A DNA stretch of 12,998 nt, taken from contig CAYWMP010000168.1 of assembly GCA_964459445.1 (NCBI GenBank), forward strand, positions 1 to 12,998. Direction: 5' to 3'. Position 1 is the first letter of the stretch, and every line of letters starts with the position of its first letter. Below the pieces are notes generated by a model. It ran no database searches. It was not told where the DNA came from and was given only the letters and a program-made list of their open reading frames with translations. Source of the stretch: CAYWMP01 sp964459445. GTDB lineage: Bacteria > Desulfobacterota > DSM-4660 > Desulfatiglandales > HGW-15. Shown in pieces: positions 1 to 5,501 of the stretch. Position numbers and translations under genes: made by a program.

Positions 1-113
1 CAGGGAAGTCAATTCTATGGCTATTATCGTCCTTCCTGAATCCTAACTAATAATAGGGACCGGAGGAGAAACGGATTTAGGACGAGGTATTAGATTTTCA
101 ACGAGGCCCAAGT
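1..113 (+). other. Left-edge non-coding leader of the VOC gene
   Basis: No start codon with a good ribosome site lies here. All three forward frames that are open at the left edge hit a stop within the first 60 bases, so this may hold the last codons of an upstream gene, but the correct frame cannot be chosen. A purine-rich GGAGGAG sits at 62-68, too far from the next start to serve it. Two similar heptamers, GACGAGG (81-87) and AACGAGG (100-106), precede the VOC gene; the second is the likely ribosome site. Confidence 0.3.
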
Positions 114-614
114 ATGAATATTGATTCGATAAAGCTACAGGCAAAGTTAGACCTGCCCCCATTACACCAAATAGATGTCCTTACTAAGAATATGGATGCA
201 ATCGTTGAAAACTATCGCTCGCTCTTAGGCTTGGGGCCCTTTACGGTTTATGAATTTGTCCCCGACAAACATTGGTATGGCGATGAACGGACGCACTTCA
301 AGGCGCTCTATGCCAAGGCCATGCTCGAAGCCGTGGAACTCTGCTTCATGCAACCCTTGGAAGGCAAAGGGATCCATATGGACTATCTAGAAAAGAGAGG
401 AGAAGGACTCTTTAACCTGGGCTTTCTTGTCTCAGACTATGAGGAGACCTACAAGGGATTTGTGGAAGCCGGATTTGCGCCGCTAGCAAGGGCTGAGTCA
501 TTCGTAGAAACCTACAAGGGGCACCTAAAGGGATGCTATTTTGACACCCAAAAGGCCTGCGGCATGCTTTTCGAAATTATGTGGAAATCCTGGTTGACAA
601 AAGTCAGGGATTAG
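114..614 (+). CDS. VOC superfamily protein (glyoxalase / methylmalonyl-CoA epimerase-like)
   Basis: A 166-residue protein with the paired beta-alpha-beta-beta-beta layout of the vicinal oxygen chelate fold. The first module starts at LHQIDVLTKNMD (residues 17-28) and runs to VELCFMQP (74-81). The second starts at GLFNLGFLVSDYEE (98-111) and ends at GMLFEIMW (150-157). By family pattern the metal ligands would be H18, E75, residue 101 and E154. Residue 101 is Asn where His is usual, so metal binding may be altered or lost. The closest general resemblance is to methylmalonyl-CoA epimerase-like and lactoylglutathione lyase-like proteins, but the substrate cannot be read from the sequence. The ATG at 114 follows ACGAGG (101-106) by 7 nt. 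An in-frame stop at 78-80 rules out a longer form. It appears to be a single-gene unit. Confidence 0.8.
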   Translation: MNIDSIKLQAKLDLPPLHQIDVLTKNMDAIVENYRSLLGLGPFTVYEFVPDKHWYGDERTHFKALYAKAMLEAVELCFMQPLEGKGIHMDYLEKRGEGLFNLGFLVSDYEETYKGFVEAGFAPLARAESFVETYKGHLKGCYFDTQKACGMLFEIMWKSWLTKVRD

Positions 615-687
615 ATCCGTAAGGGGATAGAAGATTATGAAACAAATATTTTAGCCCATTTCAGGCTGTGGGGGCATCAAAATTCGG

Positions 688-715
688 TTGACATAAAAGC
701 ATAATTGTGTAATAT
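688..715 (+). promoter_or_regulatory. Sigma70-like promoter of the first toxin-antitoxin operon
   Basis: A perfect -35 hexamer TTGACA (688-693) is followed after 16 bp by TAATAT (710-715), which fits the -10 consensus at four of six positions. The predicted start point falls about 720-724, essentially at the antitoxin ATG (724). No Shine-Dalgarno sequence lies between, so the mRNA may be leaderless or nearly so. The hexamers are seen; the start point is inferred. Confidence 0.65.
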
Positions 716-725
716 ATGCATTTAT
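693..725 (+). promoter_or_regulatory. Inverted-repeat operator over the vapB1 promoter
   Basis: ATAAAAGCAT (693-702) and ATGCATTTAT (716-725) are inverted copies matching at 9 of 10 positions, separated by 13 bp. The arms begin at the last base of the -35 box and end in the antitoxin start codon, so protein bound here would block RNA polymerase. Ribbon-helix-helix antitoxins commonly bind such paired sites upstream of their own operon, and the downstream gene encodes one. The binding itself is inference. Confidence 0.55.
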
Positions 726-984
726 GAGAACTACCGTCGATATTCCTGACCAGATTCTTAGACGTGCAAAAGCGGCAGCCGCGCTGGAGGGAAAAAGCCT
801 GAAGGTGTTTCTGACCGAGGCTGTTGTCCATGAGCTCCAACGCAGTGCAATCAAAAAGATCTCCCGGAAAAGGGTGCTGCTCCCGCTTGTTCCATCGAAA
901 CACCCCGGCACATTGCGCCTCACTGCAGAAAAAATCGCACAGGCTCTGAGCCAGGAGGATCTTCATGCACTTGCCGGACATTAA
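724..984 (+). CDS. VapB-type antitoxin, ribbon-helix-helix (Arc/CopG-like)
   Basis: An 86-residue protein. Its N-terminus RTTVDIPDQILRRAKAAA (2-19) has the short beta-strand plus helix pattern of MetJ/Arc/CopG DNA-binding proteins, with the second helix near EGKSLKVFLTEAVVHELQR (22-40). The rest (41-86) is basic, then variable, as expected for the toxin-binding tail of an antitoxin. The next gene begins inside its last 20 bases in another frame, the usual arrangement for toxin-antitoxin operons, where antitoxin is translated first. The likely role is to neutralise the PIN toxin and, with it, repress the operon through the inverted repeat at 693-725. The ATG at 724 is chosen because the RHH strand starts there. 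No Shine-Dalgarno site is visible. Confidence 0.8.
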   Translation: MRTTVDIPDQILRRAKAAAALEGKSLKVFLTEAVVHELQRSAIKKISRKRVLLPLVPSKHPGTLRLTAEKIAQALSQEDLHALAGH

Positions 985-1387
985 CTTATGGCTGGCGCTG
1001 ACGTTCGAAGTGCACGCTCACCACAAGCAGGCGAAAGCATGGTTTGAGGAGGCAGCATCTGACAGTTGCACGTTTTGCCGTCTCACCCAGCAGGGGTTTC
1101 TCCGCCTTGCATCAAATCCCGCTGTGTTCAGGGAGGAGGCCGTCACTATGAATGCAGCGTGGTCTTGCTATGATCGACTGATTGAGGACGAACGGGTGTA
1201 CTTCATGCAAGAACCGGAAGAACTGGAACGAGCTTGGCGCAGGTTCACGAGCAACCGGGTATACTCCCACAAAGTGTGGAACGATGCATACCTTGTGGCA
1301 TTTGCTCAAAAAGCCAATCTGGGGGTAGTGACGTTTGATCAAGGTTTCAGAGGCTATGAGGCCGTGAAAGTGACCGTGATATCCTAA
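965..1387 (+). CDS. VapC-type toxin, PIN-domain ribonuclease
   Basis: A 140-residue PIN-domain protein. MHLPDINLWLAL carries the first catalytic aspartate (D5), KVWNDAYLVAFA the second (D107) and VTFDQGF the third (D125), the standard Mg2+-binding set of VapC RNases. At the usual glutamate position the protein has TQQGFLRL (41-48), with Gln in place of Glu; from memory, this occurs in a known PIN subgroup and need not abolish activity. PIN toxins cleave tRNA or rRNA to stop growth; the target here cannot be told. The ATG at 965 overlaps the antitoxin gene by 20 bases, implying translational coupling. The length matches the family and the gene looks intact. Confidence 0.85.
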   Translation: MHLPDINLWLALTFEVHAHHKQAKAWFEEAASDSCTFCRLTQQGFLRLASNPAVFREEAVTMNAAWSCYDRLIEDERVYFMQEPEELERAWRRFTSNRVYSHKVWNDAYLVAFAQKANLGVVTFDQGFRGYEAVKVTVIS

Positions 1388-1500
1388 ATGTCAGTGAGAA
1401 TTGGCATCAAACCTTTGATTTTCACAAATCCCATATCATTAGAATCTCTATCCTGATTTAGCATTCCTTCATGACCTGTTTCTGGTGAAGGCGTTCAGAT

Positions 1501-1533
1501 GAAAGGGGGCACTCTGCCCGATGGGCGACTTTC
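1501..1533. repeat. Nested palindromes near the broken insertion sequence
   Basis: GAAAG (1501-1505) can pair with CTTTC (1529-1533). Inside it, GGGCA/TGCCC (1507-1511 and 1515-1519) and GCCC/GGGC (1516-1519 and 1523-1526) form mutually exclusive small stems. IS200/IS605 elements carry subterminal hairpins recognised by their Y1 transposase, and this lies just upstream of the transposase remnant. It could be a decayed element end. That link is inference. Confidence 0.3.
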
Positions 1534-1550
1534 CATCCTGCCTCAGATTG

Positions 1551-1818
1551 CATTGTGTGGTAATCAAATATGGTGATCTTCGAAATATTTGGGCGAAGTA
1601 TTCCGAAAGCTGGCTCGAAGACGCGAATGTGAAGTATTGGAAGGGCATCTTATGCCAGATCATGCCCATATACTGATCTCCATTCCACCTAAATATGCAG
1701 TTTCACAAGTGGTTGGCCTCATCAAAGGGAAAAGTGCCATCCACATTGCAAGAGAATATTGCGGCCGTAAAAGGAATTTTACTGGGCAGGGAAGGCTATC
1801 ATGAAACCTATCACTTAG
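1551..1818 (+). pseudogene. tnpA: IS200/IS605-family Y1 (HUH) transposase remnant
   Basis: The central part (1589 onward) reads as a Y1 transposase: GEVFRKLARR, then EGHLMPDHAHILISIPPKYA with the HUH metal-binding motif H-A-H, then GLIKGKSAIHIAREY and GRKRNF. The gene is broken at both ends. Upstream, HCVVIKYGDLR is in a different frame (1551-1583), with the shift in the run of A at 1583-1585, and the true N-terminus is missing. Downstream, the frame ends at GQGRLS, while FYWAGK, which resembles the conserved FWARGY block, appears in another frame and soon stops at 1816. The C-terminal helix with the catalytic tyrosine is absent. Intact members run to about 130-150 residues. It cannot transpose by itself. 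Confidence 0.8.
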
Positions 1819-1845
1819 AATAAATACGCTTTCAATCTATTATCC

Positions 1846-1873
1846 TTGACAACGTACACAAAATGCCTAAAAT
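1846..1873 (+). promoter_or_regulatory. Sigma70-like promoter of the second toxin-antitoxin operon
   Basis: A perfect -35 TTGACA (1846-1851) lies 16 bp from TAAAAT (1868-1873), which matches the -10 consensus at four positions. A ribosome site made of an unusually long G run (AAAAGGGGGGG, 1896-1905 region) precedes the ATG at 1910. It lies just after the transposase remnant. Confidence 0.6.
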
Positions 1874-1895
1874 GTAACCACATAAAGTAGTCACA
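1873..1895 (+). promoter_or_regulatory. Imperfect inverted repeat, candidate operator of vapB2
   Basis: TGTAACCAC (1873-1881) and GTAGTCACA (1887-1895) are inverted copies matching at 7 of 9 positions around a 5-bp centre. They lie on the predicted transcription start, directly after the -10 box. Phd/YefM antitoxins bind short palindromes near their promoters, so autoregulation is plausible. Confidence 0.4.
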
Positions 1896-1909
1896 AAAGG
1901 GGGGGTGCA

Positions 1910-2143
1910 ATGGTCCGCATAAACGTAAGAGAAGCAAAAGCAAAGCTATCTGCCTATTTAGCGATGGTTGAGCAGGGTGAGGAAGTTGTTATCCATCGGA
2001 GAGGAAAACCAGTGGCGGTATTAAAATCAGCGGAGATGCCTTCCGAATTGGTTAGCATGAAGGATTTTCGGGAGAATATTCAAATAAAAGGTCTGCCTGC
2101 TTCAGAGACTGTTGTCAAAATGCGAGAAGATTCAAGATACTGA
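1910..2143 (+). CDS. Phd/YefM-family antitoxin
   Basis: A 77-residue protein that opens with VRINVREAKAKLSAYLAMVE and continues with GEEVVIHRRGKPVAVLKSAE (38 to about 56 in pattern). This is the classic Phd/YefM N-terminal dimerisation and DNA-binding domain: strand, helix, then a beta-hairpin with the conserved RRGKPVAVL. The C-terminal part (about 45-77) would be the disordered toxin-binding tail. The partner toxin follows with a 1-base overlap, TGATG at 2141-2145. This pairing of a Phd-type antitoxin with a PIN toxin is common. The antitoxin fold differs from that of the pair at 724-1387, so the two modules did not arise by simple tandem duplication. Confidence 0.85.
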   Translation: MVRINVREAKAKLSAYLAMVEQGEEVVIHRRGKPVAVLKSAEMPSELVSMKDFRENIQIKGLPASETVVKMREDSRY

Positions 2144-2571
2144 TGGAATTACATTACATAGATACTTCTTTCCTCGCCCCATACTATCTTCCTGAGAAGG
2201 CCAGTGAAACAATCGAAAAAAAGCTACTGGGACTTCCTAAAGGTTCTGTCATTATAAGTTCTCTCGTGCGAGTGGAGTTTGCATCTTTACTGTCAAGGAA
2301 GTTCAGGATAAAGGAATTGGAGGAATCAAGTGCGAGGCAGGCCATGATGGCACTTGATCGTCACCTAAATACCGAAGCCCTCCGCGCAATCGCAATTACC
2401 TTGCAGGATTTCGAACAGGCAACCGAATGGATTATGACCCTGAAGCACTCCCTCAGAGCTCCAGATGCCCTGCACCTTGCAGTTGCAGCTCGCAACTGCG
2501 CCAATTTCTGGACGCTGGATAGGCGTCTTGCCAAAGTTGCCAAATGGCTCGGTCTGAGTACTCACAGATAA
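2143..2571 (+). CDS. VapC-type toxin, PIN-domain ribonuclease
   Basis: A 142-residue PIN-domain protein with all four acidic positions visible: D7 in HYIDTSFLAPYY, E45 in SSLVRVEFASLL, D108 in RAPDALHLAVA and D126 in FWTLDRRLA. The spacing and length are normal for VapC, so an active Mg2+-dependent RNase is expected. Translation starts at the ATG that shares one base with the antitoxin stop, suggesting coupling by termination-reinitiation. It is only distantly related to the PIN toxin at 965-1387, which lacks the second acidic residue. The RNA target is unknown. Confidence 0.87.
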   Translation: MELHYIDTSFLAPYYLPEKASETIEKKLLGLPKGSVIISSLVRVEFASLLSRKFRIKELEESSARQAMMALDRHLNTEALRAIAITLQDFEQATEWIMTLKHSLRAPDALHLAVAARNCANFWTLDRRLAKVAKWLGLSTHR

Positions 2572-2630
2572 AGCTGTAACGTGAAGCATTTCATGAACTC
2601 TCTCCCCTAGAAAAACAAATCCGGAAAAAC

Positions 2631-2663
2631 AAACTGCCCCGCCCGCTTGCGGTGGGATAGTTT
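2631..2663 (+). terminator. Possible terminator after the second toxin-antitoxin operon
   Basis: AAACT (2631-2635) pairs with AGTTT (2659-2663), enclosing an imperfect GC-rich stem with a CCG-CTTG-CGG tip near 2646-2652. The following bases are T- and G-rich rather than a clean U tract, so termination is only plausible. It sits 60 bp after the toxin stop. Confidence 0.3.
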
Positions 2664-2696
2664 ATTGGGTGTTGTTTTTGGCAGGTGCTTATGCTA

Positions 2697-2831
2697 TCAA
2701 AGCAAGCCTGAGCTGATTTCCATCCAGAAATGGCCCTTTTCCGCAATCTCAGCGTCAATCTGCGGGATCAGTTGTGCGACGTACTGTATGTACGTCTCCG
2801 CCCAATCCCTTGACTTCCTTGACCTTGCATA
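2697..2831 (-). pseudogene. Possible gene remnant upstream of ilvE
   Basis: On the minus strand a 44-codon stretch ends in a TGA at 2697-2699. It reads with protein-like composition, including DWAETYIQYVAQLIPQID and AEKGHFWMEISSGLL, with high GC at third positions. No ribosome site or convincing start is visible, and the upstream part of the frame runs into the ilvE leader. It may be the C-terminal tail of a lost gene. I do not recognise the family. A chance open frame is the main alternative. Confidence 0.2.
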
Positions 2832-2918
2832 AAATTGCTCATTTCTGAATTGGAAATTTGCGGTGTTTTCTTTTGAATGGACACTAGCTTTTGGCGATAT
2901 CGAAGAAGGAGTTGACCA

Positions 2919-3992
2919 ATGGAAATCCCAGTGACGACAGCAAAAGCCGAACAATTAAAACCAAAACCAACCGACGAATCAAAACTCGGTTTTGGCGACA
3001 TCTTTACCGATCACATGCTTTTGATTGACTTTGAGGCCGGCAAGGGATGGATCAACCCACGCATAGAGCCCTATGGCGATTTGCACATCGACCCTGCGGC
3101 AATGAGCATTCACTACGGCCAAGAGATTTTCGAAGGATTAAAGGCCTATCGGGGATCGGACGGCTCCATCTATCTCTTTCGGGCGGAGGAGAATTTCAAA
3201 CGGATGAACCGATCGGCCGTCAGGCTCTGCATGCCCGAAATGGATGTTGATCTGGGCATGGAAGGGCTTAAAAAGCTCATACAGGTTGATAAAGACTGGG
3301 TGCCGAGTAGTCCGGGAACTTCCCTATACATTCGGCCCACCATGATTGCTACAGAGCCCCACCTTGGTGTTCGTCCGGCCAATAACTATGTCTTTTTCAT
3401 CATCATTGGACCCGTGGGGGCTTATTACAAAGAGGGATTCAACCCGATAAGGATTTATGTTGAAGATAAATATATTCGCGCCGCCGAAGGCGGAATAGGT
3501 GAGGCCAAAACAGCGGGCAACTACGCGGCGAGCCTATTGGCAGCCGAAGAGGCAAAGGAAAAGGGTTTTACACAAGTCCTTTGGCTCGATGCGCGGGAAC
3601 GAAAGTATATCGAAGAAGTGGGCACCATGAATATGTTCTTCTTGATTGAAGATGAGGTCATTACATCACCATTGACGGGGAGCATCCTGCCCGGTGTCAC
3701 AAGAAACTCCGTCGTACAGATGATTGAAACGTGGGGGATGAAAATCTCCCAGAGATCCCTGGCCATTGATGAGGTGATCGACGCAGCAAAGGCAGGGACA
3801 CTCAAGGAGGCTTTCGGAACCGGCACCGCGGCCGTGATATCCCCCGTGGGATCAATCACCTTTAAAGGTGAGGAATACAAAGTGGCCGGAGGAGGAATAG
3901 GAGACCTTTCTCAGAAACTCTATGATGAGATCGTAGCTATACAATATGCAGAGAAAGAAGACCCCTTCGGCTGGAGGGAAAAGATCGCTTAG
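2919..3992 (+). CDS. ilvE: Branched-chain amino acid aminotransferase
   Basis: A 357-residue fold-type IV PLP aminotransferase of the longer, eukaryote/Bacillus-like class. It interconverts Leu, Ile and Val with their 2-oxo acids using 2-oxoglutarate/glutamate, in the cytoplasm. Landmarks are IHYGQEIFEGLKAYRG (64-79), SLYIRPTMIATEPHLGV (135-151), the PLP-lysine region GEAKTAGNYAASL (194-206, K197), QVLWLD (219-224), the signature EEVGTMNMFF (232-241), the phosphate-binding SILPGVTRNS (255-264) and GTGTAAVISPVG (300-311). It appears complete. AAGGAG (2906-2911) precedes the ATG by 7 nt. The next two genes belong to methylthioadenosine metabolism, and branched-chain aminotransferases are known in some bacteria to transaminate 4-methylthio-2-oxobutyrate to methionine, so a salvage role is plausible but inferred. 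Confidence 0.95.
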   Translation: MEIPVTTAKAEQLKPKPTDESKLGFGDIFTDHMLLIDFEAGKGWINPRIEPYGDLHIDPAAMSIHYGQEIFEGLKAYRGSDGSIYLFRAEENFKRMNRSAVRLCMPEMDVDLGMEGLKKLIQVDKDWVPSSPGTSLYIRPTMIATEPHLGVRPANNYVFFIIIGPVGAYYKEGFNPIRIYVEDKYIRAAEGGIGEAKTAGNYAASLLAAEEAKEKGFTQVLWLDARERKYIEEVGTMNMFFLIEDEVITSPLTGSILPGVTRNSVVQMIETWGMKISQRSLAIDEVIDAAKAGTLKEAFGTGTAAVISPVGSITFKGEEYKVAGGGIGDLSQKLYDEIVAIQYAEKEDPFGWREKIA

Positions 3993-3997
3993 CCTTA

Positions 3998-4275
3998 AGA
4001 GGTTCAAGGTTCAGCGCCGCCTCTTGCCGCCGAAGCGGCCAGTTTGATCAAAAAACTGACTCCAGCGTTGCTTAGTCAGATACGAGGGTTTGTCGAATAT
4101 CTGAACCCGAAACCTGGAACCCGGAATACGCATCCTGAAGTTCAGCATTTGATATGGGTCGTTGATCCAATACCACATAAAGCTCACCCTGCACTTCGGT
4201 GCGAATCCATTCAGCACTCACGAATCAAAAGTTCAGATTTGTTATAAATCTACAACCTCTGAACCTTGAAGCTAT
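3998..4275. repeat. 278-bp element bounded by inverted repeats
   Basis: A 17-base sequence at 3998-4014 (core TTCAAGGTTCAG) recurs inverted at 4259-4275 (core CTGAACCTTGAA), matching at 15 of 17 positions. The interior holds further GAACC-like units around 4100-4127, a GCCGC-CGAA-GCGGC hairpin (4026-4039), a CAGTTT/AAACTG hairpin (4040-4058) and a GCAC-TTCG-GTGC hairpin (4191-4202). Length and structure resemble a small non-autonomous palindromic element. No clear target-site duplication was found. It separates ilvE from mtnA, so it may affect read-through. Confidence 0.45.
4072..4221 (-). CDS. Cryptic small reading frame inside the inverted-repeat element
   Basis: A 49-codon frame starts with GTG (4219-4221) and ends with TAA (4072-4074). 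Its residues, such as AEWIRTEVQGELYVVLDQRP and ISNAELQDAYSG, look more protein-like than the other frames here, which are Arg/Phe-rich. No ribosome site is seen. It may be a captured fragment of a larger protein rather than a functional gene. I do not recognise it. Confidence 0.2.
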   Translation of the reverse strand: MSAEWIRTEVQGELYVVLDQRPISNAELQDAYSGFQVSGSDIRQTLVSD

Positions 4276-4304
4276 GAACCCAGAACCCCAAGGAGTGAAA
4301 TTCT

Positions 4305-5345
4305 ATGATCCCAACAATTGAATGGCACGGTAAGGTTGTCCGGATGATCGATCAGAGAAAGATCCCCGGCAAAATAGAATGGTTTACCTGCAGGGGATAT
4401 AGGGATGTGATCAGGGGCATCAAAAATATGGTCATCAGAGGAGCCCCGGCTATCGGGGTGGCGGCGGGCATGGGATTGGCTTTGGGGGCCCGCTCCATCA
4501 GAACCAAGTCCTATGAGACTTTTAAAAAGCGCTTTGGCAAGATGGCCGAAGAGATGGGAAAGGCGCGGCCCACGGCCGTCAATCTAAAATGGGCCGTTGA
4601 CAGGATGACAGGCCTTGTGGAGGATATGTCCGGACGTTCCGTAGAGGATATTAAAAGGTTGCTAAAAAAAGAATCGGAAGAAATCCTTGCTGAAGACATC
4701 GAAATAAACCGCAGAATGGGGAAATACGGCCAAAAGCTTATCTCCAAAAATGCGACGGTTCTGACCCACTGTAATGCCGGGTCCCTGGCCACCGGGGGTT
4801 ACGGTACCGCTTTGGGGGTTATACGGGCAGCCAACGAGGCGGGAAAGCGGATTGGGGTCTTTGCCGACGAAACCAGGCCATGGCTCCAGGGATTGCGCCT
4901 CACGGCATTCGAGCTGATGCAGGACAAAATCCCCGTGACCGTTATTACGGATAATGCGGCGGGCTCATTAATGCGTCAAAAAAGGATAGATGCGGTGATC
5001 ACAGGAGCTGATAGGATTGCGGCGAACGGAGACGTGGCCAATAAAATTGGGACTTATCAAGTGGCTGTCCTGGCCAAGGAAAACAAGATTCCCTTTTATG
5101 TGGCTGCACCGCTTTCAACGATTGACCTCAACGTCAAGTCAGGTGAAATGATCCCCGTGGAAGAACGGGAATCTAAAGAAATAAGCCATTTTGGAAATCA
5201 ATCCATCGGTCCCTCCGGTGTGAAGGCGCTGAATCCTGCCTTTGACATAACTCCAAATAAATACGTCACGGCGATTATTACCGAAAAAGGAGTCGTGAGA
5301 TCTCCCTATCGGTCTGAAATAAAAAAGCTTTTCAAAAAGAGATGA
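4305..5345 (+). CDS. mtnA: S-methyl-5-thioribose-1-phosphate isomerase
   Basis: A 346-residue protein of the eIF2B alpha/beta/delta-like isomerase family. It converts 5-methylthioribose-1-phosphate to 5-methylthioribulose-1-phosphate in methionine salvage. Family landmarks are VIRGAPAIGVAAG (43-55), PTAVNLKWAVDRM (89-101), the catalytic cysteine in LTHCNAGSLATGGYGT (153-168, C156) and the catalytic aspartate in VITGADRIAANGDVANKIGT (231-250, D236), followed by FYVAAPLSTID (264-274). The family Cys and Asp are both present, and the length is normal. AAGGAG (4290-4295) lies 9 nt before the ATG. Related sugar isomerases share the fold, but the full MtnA signature makes this assignment firm. The adjacent speH supplies decarboxylated AdoMet, whose use in spermidine synthesis releases the methylthioadenosine that this pathway recycles. 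Confidence 0.93.
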   Translation: MIPTIEWHGKVVRMIDQRKIPGKIEWFTCRGYRDVIRGIKNMVIRGAPAIGVAAGMGLALGARSIRTKSYETFKKRFGKMAEEMGKARPTAVNLKWAVDRMTGLVEDMSGRSVEDIKRLLKKESEEILAEDIEINRRMGKYGQKLISKNATVLTHCNAGSLATGGYGTALGVIRAANEAGKRIGVFADETRPWLQGLRLTAFELMQDKIPVTVITDNAAGSLMRQKRIDAVITGADRIAANGDVANKIGTYQVAVLAKENKIPFYVAAPLSTIDLNVKSGEMIPVEERESKEISHFGNQSIGPSGVKALNPAFDITPNKYVTAIITEKGVVRSPYRSEIKKLFKKR

Positions 5346-5385
5346 TTGATCTTGACCTCATCGAGGGTTTGGCTTATTCTCAAAA

Positions 5386-5445
5386 AGTTTTGGCACACAT
5401 CACCAAAATTCTTCCCGCATGTCGGGTCAATCCTGCTTGGATTGA
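5386..5445 (+). promoter_or_regulatory. Three-hairpin leader upstream of speH
   Basis: Three consecutive stems occur in the 156-bp space before speH. AGTTTTGG (5386-5393) pairs with CCAAAATT (5403-5410), including one G-U. CCCG (5414-5417) pairs with CGGG (5423-5426). TCAATCC (5427-5433) pairs perfectly with GGATTGA (5439-5445). The third is not followed by a U tract, so it is not an obvious terminator. I could not match it to a known riboswitch class. A structured leader or mRNA-stability element is the most that can be said. Confidence 0.4.
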
Positions 5446-5501
5446 AATGAAAGGGGTTGGAAAATTCAACATTTAAGCTAGGAAGAAGGGGGGTGGGAGC
5501 A

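Noticed and set aside
3521..3880. 119-codon minus-strand frame inside ilvE
   Set aside because: It is antisense to a fully conserved aminotransferase, with low-complexity Ser/Thr/Val content and no ribosome site.
4026..4058. Intrinsic terminator for ilvE
   Set aside because: Two small hairpins occur, but neither is followed by a U tract, and they lie within the inverted-repeat element.
5386..5445. Known AdoMet or speF riboswitch
   Set aside because: I could not find the conserved core nucleotides of any class I know, so only an unassigned structured leader is reported.
5457..5501. N-terminal extension of speH from a TTG codon
   Set aside because: The added 15 residues are Arg/Gly-rich and not typical of the family. 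Starting at 5502 places the pyruvoyl Ser, His and Cys at residues 63, 68 and 83 as in the characterised enzyme, and a good ribosome site precedes it.
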